From contig OX463813.1 of NCBI GenBank assembly GCA_949825045.1, positions 24,286,001 through 24,350,000 of the forward strand: a stretch of 64,000 bases of DNA. The letters are read 5' to 3'. Made by a program: the position numbers and the translations under genes. The notes beneath the pieces were generated by a model. That model was not told the DNA's origin, ran no database searches, and saw only the letters and a list, made by a program, of their open reading frames with translations. Shown here in pieces: positions 41,469 to 52,692 of this stretch. Position 1 is the stretch's first letter; each line of letters starts with the position of its first letter. This DNA comes from Argyresthia goedartella (taxonomy: Eukaryota > Arthropoda > Insecta > Lepidoptera > Argyresthiidae).

Positions 41469-43593
41469 TGTCACATTACTGAGATCTGCCTTGGCTGGAA
41501 GAACAAAATGAACTGAAGGATTTTCCCTACAATATGCTTGCTTTGACAGTTTTTCACTATCTTATATAAATAAAACGTAACTCACATCTCAGGAATTCTT
41601 TATTCACGCACAAAAATTATGGTAACTAAATACTCTTAATGCTGATAGAACTTTCACTTTAGAACAAAACTCACATCGACGTACTCGTATACCGTGCAGA
41701 ATTAATTACTGCAAATTGTGGCAGATACCACAACCTCTCGATACCCTGCTTGCAACCTCGGCGTACTCCCGCTGAGGCAGCTGATTGACTTGCTCCTTGT
41801 AGAGAAGTCTGAGCTTCATGTCACTGATAACTTCTCGACACCCTGAAGTCGGTGTAGCGCTGCTCTGAGATTCTTGGGACAGGATTATTATATCTTCAGG
41901 GTAATCCTGTCTCAGCGGTTTCGCCGCGATCTGTTTTAGTGTTTTACTTCGGTGATCACGACTCTCCAAGCGCAGCTAAACTTGCGACTCAAAAACGGCG
42001 CTGGGATTGTGCGATTGCGCTAAGGTTTTTCTTGGTTTTAGAAGGCTTGGGACTTATTTATTTATTTATTTTTATTTACTTTGTTTTTAGATGACATTGA
42101 GTTCTATTGTCAAAATTTAAACTTGTATTTCATACAGACCATGTAGGTCAAAACCTCTGTAAAGAACTATATTTTATTGGCCACTGGGAGTGTACTTCAT
42201 TTAATTATTTCGAATTAGCGAGTTTTTTAAAACACGAACTTTGGAACGAAAAGGAGGTTTCCTTATGAATCGCTTGAAAACTAAGGGGAGTTCGTCTTCA
42301 GCTCTCAAACAGAGCAAAGTTAAAAAGGCCAATTCCCGGGCCCAGCTAAAGGAAAAAAAGGCCAATTCCCGGGCCCAGCTGGCCCGGGAATTCTCAAGAA
42401 GCTGATGACCGGAAGCCCAACCCTAGCTGCAGCGGAAGCCTTTTCTCTTCGCCTACCGTACCTTGATACCGTACCCGAGACCTCTGCCTGGGGTACCGCT
42501 GATCTACTTGCGGCCCGGAGTTCCCGCTACTCTCCTGCGGTCCTCAACTCCGGCCGCCTACTTATGGTCCTGAGGTTCCACTAACGATCCTCGGACCCTG
42601 AGTTCCTGCTGCCCTCCTGAGTTCTTCATCTACGGCCACCTACTTACGTTCCTGAGGTTCCACGGACATCTACTCGAGCCTAGAATTCCTACGACGCTAC
42701 AATACTACTGAAAGACATCTAATCCGTCCGCTTACCTTAGTCTCCCAGAGCCATTTCAGTTAGGTTAGGTGTAAATACTGTTAGGTTATTTTAGGTAGGT
42801 TGTAAATATAAGTTTAGCCTAGACAAGATTTGTAAAATAAAGAACCCACAACCTGACTCTTTCGTTTCTACTCTCCTTTTTCATTATTACTCTCTAAATT
42901 AACTGTTCCCGCTATTGAGGTCAACCTTCCTGATCTCAGTAATGTAACAGTTTTGGCGCCCAACGTGGGGCCAAAGTAAATAAAAATAAATAAATAAATA
43001 AGTCCCAAGCCTTCTAAAACCAAGAAAAACCTTAGCGCAATCGCACAATCCCAGCGCCGTTTTTGAGTCGCAAGTTTAGCTGCGCTTGGAGAGTCGTGAT
43101 CACTGAAGTAAAACACTACAACAGATCGCGGCGAAATCGCTGAGACAGGATTACCCTGAAGATATAATAATCCTGTCCCAAGAATCTCAGAGCAGCGCTA
43201 CACCGACTTCAGGGTGTCGAGAAGTTATCAGTGACTTGAAGCTCAGACTTCTCTACAAGGAGCAAGTCAATCAGCTGCCTCAGCGGGAGTACGCCGAGGT
43301 TGCAAGCAGGGTATCGAGAGGTTGTGGTATCTGCAACAATTTGCAGTAATTAATTCTGCACGGTATACGAGTACGTCGATGTGAGTTTTGTTCTAAAGTG
43401 AAAGTTCTATCAGCATTAAGAGTATTTAGTTACCATAATTTTTGTGCGTGAATAAAGAATTCCTGAGATGTGAGTTACGTTTTATTTATATGAGATAGTG
43501 AAAAACTGTCAAAGCAAGCATATTGTAGGGAAAATCCTTCAGTTCATTTGGTTCCTCCAGCCAAGGCAGGCCTAGGATAGGAAAAACCCTACA
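41469..43593. repeat. Rearranged 5' LTR of element D: inverted LTR fold-back
   Basis: Three pieces in order. 41469-41486 is the last 18 bases of a minus-strand LTR (TGTCACATTACTGAGATC on plus). 41487-42949 is a nearly whole LTR in the opposite, plus orientation that lacks its first 25 or so bases. 42976-43593 is the first part of a minus-strand LTR, ending with its true start at 43593. The outer 600-bp segments (41487-42085 and 42976-43580) are inverted repeats around a unique spacer of about 890 bp. Inside, near 42328-42392, a block containing GGCCAATTCCCGGGCCCAGC is duplicated relative to the 3' LTR. Confidence 0.75.
42954..42971 (+). promoter_or_regulatory. Second primer-binding site, in the fold-back
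   Basis: TGGCGCCCAACGTGGGGC follows the plus-oriented LTR end (AATGTAACAGTTT). All 18 bases fit a tRNA-Lys-type primer site as used by gypsy elements. No gag follows it; instead sequence passes directly into an inverted LTR piece, so it is a structural relic. Confidence 0.7.
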
Positions 43594-44968
43594 AACCCTA
43601 ACTCAAAGTCTAAAATCTAAAATGACAACCCTATCTCAAAGTCTAAAATCTAAAAAACATTAAATGTTAACTTTAAGTTAGTCTGCTATGCATGACATCT
43701 AAAAGACAGTGAATATGCCGCAAGCATAAATTTAAATAACATCAAGTACCCTAATCCTTATCGGTACAACCATCTCATTTACCCTACTCAATTAAACATT
43801 AAATAACAAAACCAAACTACACTTAAGGTGTAGGCTATGCACCTTAAAAAACTTAAATTATAACACCCTAAGATCCCATCATACAATTATTCGCGGCTTA
43901 ACACTAACCTACCTAACGCTAGAAATCTCTCAATTACAATACGAAGGCAAACAGCTGAATCTAGCTAAGATTTAGCTTCTCGAATAGTTATCATTCGACA
44001 AACTTTCTGACAATAAAAACTAGCGAAAAACTTATCAGACAACCATAATACCTCCGTTCCTAAAATTAATATAGATCTTTGCATATAACAATCGCGAACA
44101 CATTGTAAACTATTTCCCCCGAATGGAAATATTTCAAAAATTAACGCAGGCAAAGATCAAAGAAAAAAATTATCATTTTCAAATAATGGAAACGTCAACC
44201 ATATTAACAGGATTAATCTATAGAACCGTATTACTAAGCCACAGCCTGAGAATGAGTTCATTAAAATTCGTTCCAATAATACGATGAAATCAACTAGCTT
44301 TAAAACCGATACTACTACATATAAACAGCCTAAATAATCCATTGGAATTCAGTAAACTATCTTTTACTATTAACAGTTTAAGATAATCGCCGTGAGTTGC
44401 AAGCAATTACCCAAGTAAAGACACTACAAAGAATCTCGAATGTGTATCGAATACCCGAGTTATCCCACATCAGAAATTACTTTCATTGAGAAACCTTCGT
44501 TACCAACTTCGTTATACAACCCTTACTATCCCCTTACCAAATCATCCCAACTCTATACTTTAAGAACGCGGGAACCAAAACAGAACCCTATGACGAATAG
44601 CTATTGCCTCGTCATACTGCTCTCAAAGATAAAACCAGGCGATCGGTTCAAACAATTATTCGAACTGTCGTTTATAAAAGTTTCTCATATAAAGGTAATC
44701 TACCACGGAAATCTAGTATGTTACAGATATTTCTCGGGTCTTTGGTGTACGGTCCTCATCAGACATCATAGCTCAGCAACAACATGAAAAGAAACACCGG
44801 TTAATAAACAATTCATAACCATACCGTATACACAAACCACAAACCATCAACTGGGATAAAATTGTATTATATTCCTAATGTATAATTATTTAATATCCTA
44901 ATGTTCCTATCCTAATCCTATAATTATTTAATGTCCTAATGTATAATTATTTAATATCAGACGAACCC
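43594..44968 (-). other. Element E 3' untranslated region (right part)
   Basis: AT-rich, no supported frames. It has a 33-bp tandem duplication at 43594-43655 (CTCAAAGTCTAAAATCTAAA twice) and a threefold CCTAATGTATAATTATTTAA repeat at 44874-44957. It lies between E's pol end and the point where D inserted; the remainder is 23389-23450. Confidence 0.55.
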
Positions 44969-45160
44969 CTCAACGCAGCACAAAGCGTTTTAAACGATTT
45001 GTGTTAACAATAACGCCCCGTGACCGTGAGTCCAGACGACGAATCAGCACATTAGACCTCCCAACGATCTCCATGACCTTGTATGGTCCCTGATACAGAC
45101 GTGCCAACTTCATACAACTTCCCGTTATCCGCCCTGGTACGTATAACAAAACGCGCTCGA
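44969..45160 (-). pseudogene. pol: Element E integrase C-terminal domain
   Basis: Minus frame with RVLLYVPGRITGSCMKLARL, YQGPYKVMEIVG and VNTNRLKRFVLR, ending in TGA at 44969-44971. This is the SH3-like integrase C-terminus of gypsy elements. The integrase core between it and the HHCC finger at about 45210 is deleted, with all three catalytic acids. Confidence 0.75.
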
Positions 45161-45200
45161 ATAACTCGCAAAATAGCCGAGTCTTACAATTTTAAAAATA

Positions 45201-46493
45201 TTACCTACCTAACTTTCTTTCTTGACACGGCACGCACGAAGCTATATAACGCTCTATCTCCTTATCGGCTTTCGGCATGAAATATTTCGACCGAAACCTC
45301 TTCAACGTCTTTGCGAGACCCAAATGACCTCCTGTCCACGCCTCATCTTGTAATTCGTTCATTACATTTTGAAACAACGACCTAGACAATACTAATACCT
45401 CCCTAACTTCTCCATTTCTACGTACGCCTTTATATAATAAATTATTTCTCAAGCAAAAATCGCTACGCCACGCTTCCGGACGTTCGCTCAACCGCGTTAA
45501 CCATCTACTACAAAATGAATCGTTCTCTTGATCCGCCTGTAACGACTCTACATTAATACTAAAAACTTCCAAGCCATCATCATCAGGTTCAGAACGAGAA
45601 GAAGACTGAGGTCCTTCTGTTTCCCGTTTCCCTTCTTCCATTAGCGGATTCCTACTCAAAAAATCTGCCACCACATTGCTTTTCCCCGAGCAATGAACTA
45701 CCTCGAAATCCCATTCTTGTATCACTAACGCCCAACGCGCTAACCTACCAGTCATATCTTTTTTCGACTGTAACCGACATAACGCGCTATGGTCTGTAAC
45801 AACCTGAAAATACGATCCCCAAAGATAATGCCTATAGTGCCTTAACGCCCATACTAACCCCAGACACTCTTTCTCCGTCGTACTATATTTTTTCTCCGCA
45901 TCCTTTAACTTCCTAGACGCATAGGCAACCGGACTCATTTTTTCAACGCCCTGCATCAATACTGCACCCAACGCCTCGTTAGACGCATCCACATAAACTC
46001 TCGTAGTAACCGATTTATCCCCCGAATAATAGGAAAGTATTGGCGCACTACACATAACCTTCTTAATATACCCTTTTTCAATAATTTTGTGAGAGGCAAC
46101 GATATTCTCGCAAAATTCGATACAAATTTTCTATAATAAGAAAATAAACCTAATAATTGTTTCACATCCTTCGTAGTTATGGGAGCTGGAACCTGTTGCA
46201 TAGCCTTTAGCTTTTTCTCACTAGGTTTTACTCCTTCATTCGAGATTCGATAACCTAGCATCTCAATCTCACAAAAAACGAATTTACTTTTGGATGGCTT
46301 GAAGGTCAAGTTCGCTTCTCTTAACCGCCCAAAAACTTTCTGCAACGTATCGGTAAACTCCTCGAACGTTCTACCATACACAATTACATTGTCTGCGCAA
46401 ACCATAACCCCTTTAAATCTTAAATCCGCTAAAACTTTATCCATCATCCGTTGGAAAACCGCTTGACTCGTTGCCAAACCGAACGGAACAACA
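45201..46493 (-). pseudogene. pol: Element E RT second half, RNase H and integrase finger
   Basis: Resumes after the LINE1 copy with NVVPFGLATSQAVFQRMMD. Where YxDD is expected the protein reads VCADNVIVYG, so the second catalytic Asp is Asn and Tyr is Cys. A frameshift near 46040 leads into RNase H (YVDASNEALGAVLM, TEKECLGLV, TDHSALCRL) and the HHCC finger (GHLGLAKTLKRF ... CVPCQ). It stops just after CQERKLGR, where a deletion has removed the integrase core. Confidence 0.85.
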
Positions 46494-46549
46494 TTAAAGC
46501 GACGATTAATAACTCTGTTCAAATCATTTAATCATACCAGCCAAACTTA

Positions 46550-48841
46550 CTTAGATAACGTTTTTTGTGACTGTGCATTCACAAGTAAAAATGTAATTAA
46601 CTGTTTACCTCCGATCACAGTGGTCAAACAGTTTCATTCCAAATTACTAGTGAAATTAAGACTGATCCATCATTTTATAGGCCTATTACATCCCATAGAC
46701 TAGAGATGTATATAAAAAACTTAGATATGGGTTTGCCAGTACCGGATTTTGATGAACAGAACCCGAACAAAATCTATTCTGACTTCTTCAACATTATTCA
46801 AACAGAATTCAATACAGTTTTTAAATTAAAGAAAGTCAGTGCCAACAACGGTAAATCTAAATTTAATGACTGGGCAACATTTGGAATTCGTAAAAGTAGA
46901 GCTATCTTGTATGGTCTTCATGAACAGAAAACCTATAACTTTGATATAAAATGTCATGTCTATGTAAATAAAAATATTCCAAAACTTTCAGGTTGGTTTG
47001 TAGAACTGCAAAAACTTTACACATAAATAGAAAAATACAAAATTCAAATAATAGAATGAAAACGGTTTGGCAAATCATAAACCGTGAAACTGGCAAAGTT
47101 ATACCAAGGGATAATGATTTCTGCTTAAAGATAGGTGATGATGTTGTTAAATCCAACGCTGAGGTAGCTCGAGCTTTTGAAACATTCTTCACCAATGCAC
47201 CCTCACTCACAACACAGCGTCTAAATTCATCTCCATATGAAGCAGAGGTTTTGTTAAAAAACAGCACTAGCATCAGTAATGTAGACCTTAAATTTTATCA
47301 TGTATGTCCCCAGGATATTCTCAAAACGTATAGATTACATAACTTAAAAAATACTGAAGACCTGTGGGGTATGTCAGTCAAAGTAATTGGTTCAATAATA
47401 CTTGTTATAGCCCCACACCTAGCTTATATATTTAATAAATGTGTTGATGATGGAGCTTTCCCAGACCTCATGAAACACAGTAAACTTATACCTCTGTTCA
47501 AGTCGGGAGACAAGGGTGATCCGTCTAATTTCAGACCAATATCGGTTCTTCCAGCACTAAGTAAAATTTTTGTAAAGTTTATACTCAATCAAATGCTCTC
47601 ACACTTCAACCGTACAAAACAACTCCACGCCAAGCAATACGGTTTCACTAGGGGTAAATCGACTACGGATGCAGGTATTACCTTTATATCTCATATTTAT
47701 TCTGCATGGGAAGCCGCACAGGATGCTATCGGTGTTTTTTGCGATCTGTCGAAGGCATTTGATTGTGTTGATCATGACACGTTACTAATAAAATAGAAAT
47801 CATTACGGAGTTAGAAATAAAGCGTTGGATCTACTAAGATCATACCTAAGCAATAGAATTCAAAAGCCAGAAGTCAACGGCGTTAAATCTGATGGATCGG
47901 CGTTAAAAATTGGCGTTCCACAAGGTTCCATATTAGGCCCTCTCTTATTCCTGGTATATATTAACGATATGCCTTTTATGGTGGAGAAATTGACTAACAT
48001 AGTGTTGTTTGCTGATGATACTTCACTGGTCTTCAAAATTGAAAGACAAAAAGAAGATTTTGATGATGTCAGTAGAGTATTATCTTTAACCTTGAATTGG
48101 TTCACAGTTAACAATTTATTGTTAAATGCTGGTAAAACCAAATGTATCAAATTCTCACTTCCAAATGTCAGGCAAGTTGGGACCAGTTTAGTGTTGGACA
48201 GCAATACGTTAGAATTAGTAAATGACACGAAGTTTCTTGGAATAACCATTGATAACAAATTGCAGTGGGGACCCCACATAGAAAAATTGGCTGGTAAATT
48301 AAGTTCTGCGGCTTACGCTGTTAGGAACATCAGACAAAACACGGATGTGGCTACATCTAGGTTAGTATATTATAATTACTTTCATAGTGTCATGTCCTAT
48401 GGTATCTTGTTGTGGGGGAAAGCAGCGGATATTCAAACTATTTTTATTTTACAGAAAAGAACTATTCGAGCAATTTATAATTTAAAACGCACAGACTCCT
48501 TAAGACAGCTTTTTAAAGAAATTGACATACTAACTGTAGCTAGTCAATTTATTTTCGAAAATATAATGTACGTACGCAAGAACCTTACAAAATTTCCCAT
48601 ACTTAGCGATAGCTGTAATGTTAACCTAGGAAATAATCACAGACTACTTGCGCCCCGGTTTAGACTCGCGAAGGTTAGCAATTCTTTCAAGGGTCAATGC
48701 ATTCTCTACTACAACAAGATACCTCTGGAGATCTTGAAATTGCCATTTGAGCAATTTAAAATCCATGTTAAAGCGACTTTGTCAAAAAAGGGATATTACA
48801 ATGTTCAAGATTACTTAAATGATGGGTCTGTATGGGGTTAA
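46550..48841 (+). pseudogene. LINE1 second copy ORF2
   Basis: Starts at LDNVF of the endonuclease end. It keeps motif A (FCDLSKAFDCVDH) and motif C (LFADDTSLVF at about 48010), unlike the other copy. Frameshifts occur near 46607, 46965 and 47796 (an A gained before the NHYGV segment), so no single protein is made. The C-terminus is complete (LNDGSVWG, stop at 48841). Confidence 0.85.
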
Positions 48842-48979
48842 TCTGGCTCAACACAGACCTTGCTGTTAATAATTTTGTAATTATTTATTCCTGCTTATTA
48901 ATTATGATAATGACTAAATATTATATTTTGTATTAGTTAAGCATAAGCAATTTTTTGAAAAGAGATCTAAAAATCAATC

Positions 48980-49011
48980 TGTGGGAGTTTCTACGCCCTT
49001 CTTCTCCCACA
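48980..49011 (+). other. LINE1 second copy 3' stem-loop
   Basis: TGTGGGAG and CTCCCACA pair as in the copy at 38391-38422. Confidence 0.65.
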
Positions 49012-49111
49012 GTGGTCCAATGTAGAGAAGTGGCAAAAAATGACGATTGCTAAGTATATGTAAATATCTACCAGTAATAAAGACATTTGGAATTTGGAAT
49101 TTGGAATTAAA

Positions 49112-49567
49112 TTCATAAAGACCCGTGGTCGTGACGAAAGCCGTTTTATACCTACCTTCCGTAATAACCGTCTGCCAATAACCCGAATTGAGATCTAACT
49201 CCGCAAAATACTTGGCCCCGGCCAAACTATCGACAATGTCTTCTATCCGCGGAGTAGGATAACTATCCCTACAAATTTTCTTATTTAATTTCCGATAATC
49301 TACACAAAACCTCCATGAATCATCGGGCTTTTTAATTAACACTACGGGCGCAGCATAAGAACTAGTGGATTCCCTAATAACACCTAGTTTCAACATCTCC
49401 GCGACCTGTTCTTCAATAATATCTCGTTGCACCGGCGAAACGCGATACGGGTGACAATGAACCGGCTCTTCATCATAAGTCTTAATATCGACCGACACTA
49501 TCTCCGACCTACCTAACTGGTCAGTTGCAAACGCAAATCTATCCGCATTCCTATCCAACAACGCCAA
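49112..49567 (-). pseudogene. pol: Element E reverse transcriptase, first half
   Basis: RT fingers and palm motif A: GVIRESTSSYAAPVVLIKK, FCVDYRKLN, ELDLNSGYWQTVI and TGLYEF, cut by LINE1 at 49111. This portion is undamaged. The frame upstream (49513-49815) carries the protease-RT spacer in another phase. Confidence 0.85.
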
Positions 49568-49765
49568 TAATACCCGCTAACATTCTCACATAAATCCTTA
49601 TTTACGATAAACCGTTTATCTTCTACCCCAAACGCAAATTCGCACGAATCCGATAACCCCGAGAAATAAACGTAATCGCCCTTTTTTAAATCCTGAAAGT
49701 CGATAGAATTTATTACGTCACGATTCTCGATAACCGTGGTTTCCCCGAAGTTCACTTGTTTCCTT

Positions 49766-50256
49766 CTAGAACCGTCTAGAAAGTCCGACCCTATCTTTTG
49801 TTTTGAAAGAATCATGACTTACGCACATGACATTTCGTTTTACCGGCGTCGTGTTTTGTTTCGTATGGAAATTATTGTAAAACTGTATTTTTCCCTGGAA
49901 AAAACACATACACGAATGAACAAAATCAATATTCATACCGTTCTTTATAAAAAAATCCCCCCCTAAAATAATGCTACAATTCACTAATAAAATTAAACAT
50001 AACCTTACATAAAATTGTCCAAATTAAAATCTATAACACATTTCCCTACAATTTGCAGCAAACTTCCATTTACCGCCATAACCCGTCTCTTCTCTTCTTG
50101 CATATATCTCGCACCCACTTGACCTGCCACAGCTGGGCTGATGCATGAAGCTGTAGCGCCTGTATCTAAAAGAGCTACCCTGTTTACCCCCGAAGAACTA
50201 AATAAAACTAATGGTCTGACCTGCTGATCCGCCTCGACTGCGGCGATCTTCACCAT
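49766..50256 (-). pseudogene. pol: Element E protease
   Basis: Retropepsin active site VALLDTGATASCIS lies near 50170 and the conserved IILGGDFFI near 49965, separated by a stop at 50005 and a frame change. The DTG triad is present. Confidence 0.78.
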
Positions 50257-50519
50257 TGGTTGTTCCGCTTCTGTGCTACGCTGCTGAGCTCGTCTGAGGC
50301 CCTTATTCCACAGGTCAGCCTGGTCACCGCTATCGGGCTCTAGCGACGACGTATCGCAAAATCCGCTTGCCTAGGACGCAAATTATAATTATTAGTACTA
50401 GAAACATTCGGCCTGTCTCCCCCCCCCCCCCTATTGCTATGGGCCAAATTCGGTCCAAAAGTTGCCGGGTTCCTAAACACATTCACATTATCATCACTTC
50501 GCAGACTTAACTTCTCCAT

Positions 50520-50969
50520 CTATACTGGAACCGCCCTTAGCGCCTTCTTATCTACAAAATGGCTCAACATTAATTTATTTCTAAGATGGCTTTGCAATCC
50601 TCTTAAAAATTGCGTTATAAAAATGTCATCTTTAGTAACTCTAGCCTTCCTCGCCAGGTCCCCTAAATAATGGAAGTAGTCCAACAAACTTCTTTTCTCT
50701 TGCTTGGCATTGTAGAAATTCTCTGCAAAGTCTGTGCCTCCAAACTCCTCATTAAATTTATTCACCACCTCGTCAAATGTCTGGGCACTGCCCCTAATTT
50801 TCCTAAAAAAATATAAGGCTCCACCTTTCAAATACGAAGGAAATAATAATTTTAATTCCTCCGACGATATAAATCTCTTCCTCGATGCAGCGTCTCTGAA
50901 GTCTTCTAGAAAATCTTCAAAGGACTCCTGCGGACCCCCCGAAAGACAAGTTGACAACTCCTCCATCAT
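50520..50969 (-). pseudogene. gag: Element E Gag (partial)
   Basis: A 149-residue frame with a retrotransposon capsid signature: ESFEDFLEDFRDAA, YLKGGALYFFRKI, FDEVVNKFNEEFGG and SLLDYFHYLGDLARKA. It stops at 50520 after FVDKKALRAVPV, and the sequence up to 50260 has stops and a poly-C run at 50419-50430. No intact zinc knuckle is seen. Confidence 0.78.
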
Positions 50970-51235
50970 GAAATAATTTCATAAAATTTTTCACAAAATG
51001 TCCGCCGCTATAAAACAATCTTCCCACAACATTTTTCTATTTGATTCTTCACTCGCTTGACAGGTCGAGGTAATTCCTAAATAAAAAACTTGAGTACAGA
51101 AATATACTCCCCAATGCACATGTCTGGATCGACGATTACTATCCTCTTCAATTACGTCACTTCTTATGACGTCACCCTCCTTCCTCCTGAAGCAGTCTTC
51201 TTATTTCTCCGGCCCGTTCGGCGCCTCCACCAATT
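50970..51235 (-). other. Element E leader
   Basis: Non-coding region between the 5' LTR and gag. On the minus strand the LTR end is followed by AATTGGTGGAGGCGCCGAAC, a candidate primer site whose tRNA I do not assign. Confidence 0.5.
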
Positions 51236-51602
51236 TGATACTTGTAGCACTATCTATTTAGCACTATCTATTTAGCAGCCCTTGCTAATATGATGCTCCT
51301 GGCACTAGACGTCACTGCCTAATTGATAAATATAAAGATGAAGTATTTATGGGCTTGTATTTTTTATTTGGTTTCTTTTAGTTACAAACACTTTTATAAA
51401 AGGGATCCACAACTGGCTCGATAGCCACTAATCTAATCCTCACTATAATTTAGCTCAGTCACTGGCCGAAGCCTACGGTGAAGTGTGTCACTTTGACTTC
51501 CACATCCAATCCTCTTTCTTTTTTAAAATTACAAACAAGTAACGATGCCAAAGTGACACCCACTCTAAAGAGGCCCGTATACAATATACAACCTACCTTA
51601 CA
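51236..51602 (-). repeat. 5' LTR of element E
   Basis: TGATACTTG...CCTTACA, 367 bp, matching 23020-23388 except for a handful of changes by eye. GTAG follows at 51603-51606. Confidence 0.88.
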
Positions 51603-52151
51603 GTAGCATCCTCTTCTGAAACGTCTTTAGATTACTTGGTTGAAAATGTGCCCCAAAACAAGGATGGCTTTTACTTCAAACGTATAGGCTCTATAACAAT
51701 AGTTAAAATATTTAAACTTCTTAACATGAAAAAGACTGAAGATTTATGGGGCATGTCGGTTAACGTTGTTAAATCAGTAATCGATGTGATTGCACCATAT
51801 ATGGCAATCACATTCAATAGTTGTATAGCAAACGGTGTTTTTCCTGACCTCATGAAAATTAGCAGATTAATACCACTTTTCAAATCCGGTAGTAAAGAAG
51901 ACCCTGCCAACTTCAGATCTGTATCTGTATTGCCAGTGTTGAGCAAGGTGTTTGAAAAGGTCATATTGAGTCAACTACTCTCTCATTTCAATGCATCTGG
52001 GCTACTCTACAATAAACAGTTCGGATTCACTAAAGGCAGATCAACAACAGACCCTGGAGTAGCGCTAGTAGATCACATTTATAGTGCGTGGGAAGGATCA
52101 CAGGATGCAGTTGGTATTTTTTGTAATCTTTTCAAGCCCTTTGACTGTGTG
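51603..52151 (+). pseudogene. LINE3 fragment 2: RT fingers
   Basis: Continues LINE3 after element E: KTEDLWGMSVNVV, PLFKSGSKEDPANFRSVSVLP, NKQFGFTKGRST and VGIFCNLFKPFDCV. Motif A reads NLFKPFD where relatives have DLSKAFD, so the catalytic Asp is Asn. Cut at 52151 by the BEL element after GTGTG. Confidence 0.85.
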
Positions 52152-52661
52152 TGTTAAATCCACGCCTCAACCGAAAGGGGTGGAATCTTGGTAGGGTTGT
52201 TTTACCATGGAATGTCACAAAGTAGTACTGACCTTGACGCCGTGGACCGGTATGCGAAAGCTCAATTCGAGGCAGGAATACGGGATGAGGAACACAAGGG
52301 TGGGGGGTGTTGGGAGTCGAATCTTACTCGCGTCGTAGCCCGCTGCTGTTGCTGTCGTGATGCTGCCGACTACAAGGGTCGCTATCCGAACGCGACGAAT
52401 TGGTGACCGAACCACTTCAACCTTTCACAGCACGAAGCACTCACTACGATGACGTGAAATCTACTTATTTCTTGACGATTGTTACAAATAACATTCAGCC
52501 AAGCCCCCATGCATGCCGCCGACCATTTTACCATGTGCAAAAGTGACATTAGCTAGTTTTTTTTCTATGCAGGTGACAGCTAGCTAGTGATGTCCCGATC
52601 ACTCGCGGTCGATCCGCGCAACAAAAAACCGAGGTGCGTTCCGAAGCATAAATATTAAACA
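52152..52661 (-). repeat. 3' LTR of the BEL/Pao element
   Basis: TGTTAAATCC...ATTAAACA with inverted TGTT/AACA ends. The purine-rich GGGCGGGTGAC precedes it on the minus strand (52662-52672). A short open frame inside it occurs identically in the other LTR and has no recognisable product. Confidence 0.9.
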
Positions 52662-52692
52662 GTCACCCGCCCGGACAGGCCCGAACCTGTCC

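Larger units (their letters stand above)
23451..43593 (-). mobile_element. Ty3/gypsy element D with nested LINEs
   Basis: Minus-strand element with rearranged 5' LTR (41469-43593), primer-binding site, gag, protease, RT, RNase H-integrase and a normal 3' LTR (23451-24907). It sits in the 3' untranslated region of element E. Flanks are AAAC at 23447-23450 and AACC at 43594-43597, an imperfect candidate duplication. Its pol is cut between RT and RNase H by LINE1 (about 29743-38510), and its 3' untranslated region by a Jockey-like LINE (25444-27798). Confidence 0.82.
46500..49105 (+). mobile_element. LINE1, second copy, inside element E
   Basis: Flanked by a 6-bp duplication ATTAAA (46494-46499 and 49106-49111); removing the insert restores E's RT frame. 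The LINE is 5'-truncated near 46547 in the endonuclease, preceded by about 47 bases of unrelated filler, and ends in ATTTGGAATTTGGAATTTGG. It matches the LINE1 copy at 29743-38510 over its length. Confidence 0.88.
23020..51602 (-). mobile_element. Ty3/gypsy element E, containing all nested insertions between its LTRs
   Basis: LTRs of about 368 bp at 51236-51602 (5') and 23020-23388 (3') flank GTAG target duplications at 23016-23019 and 51603-51606 in LINE3. Its own internal sequence is minus-strand: gag 50520-50969, protease, RT, RNase H and partial integrase down to 44969, then a 3' untranslated region. The rest is later insertions: LINE1 copy at 46500-49105 and gypsy D at 23451-43593. The LTRs differ at only a handful of positions by eye, so insertion and all nested events are fairly recent. 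Confidence 0.88.

Noticed and set aside
42954..42971. Start of an independent plus-strand gypsy element at the tRNA-Lys-type primer site
   Set aside because: No leader or gag follows; the next bases are an inverted LTR piece.
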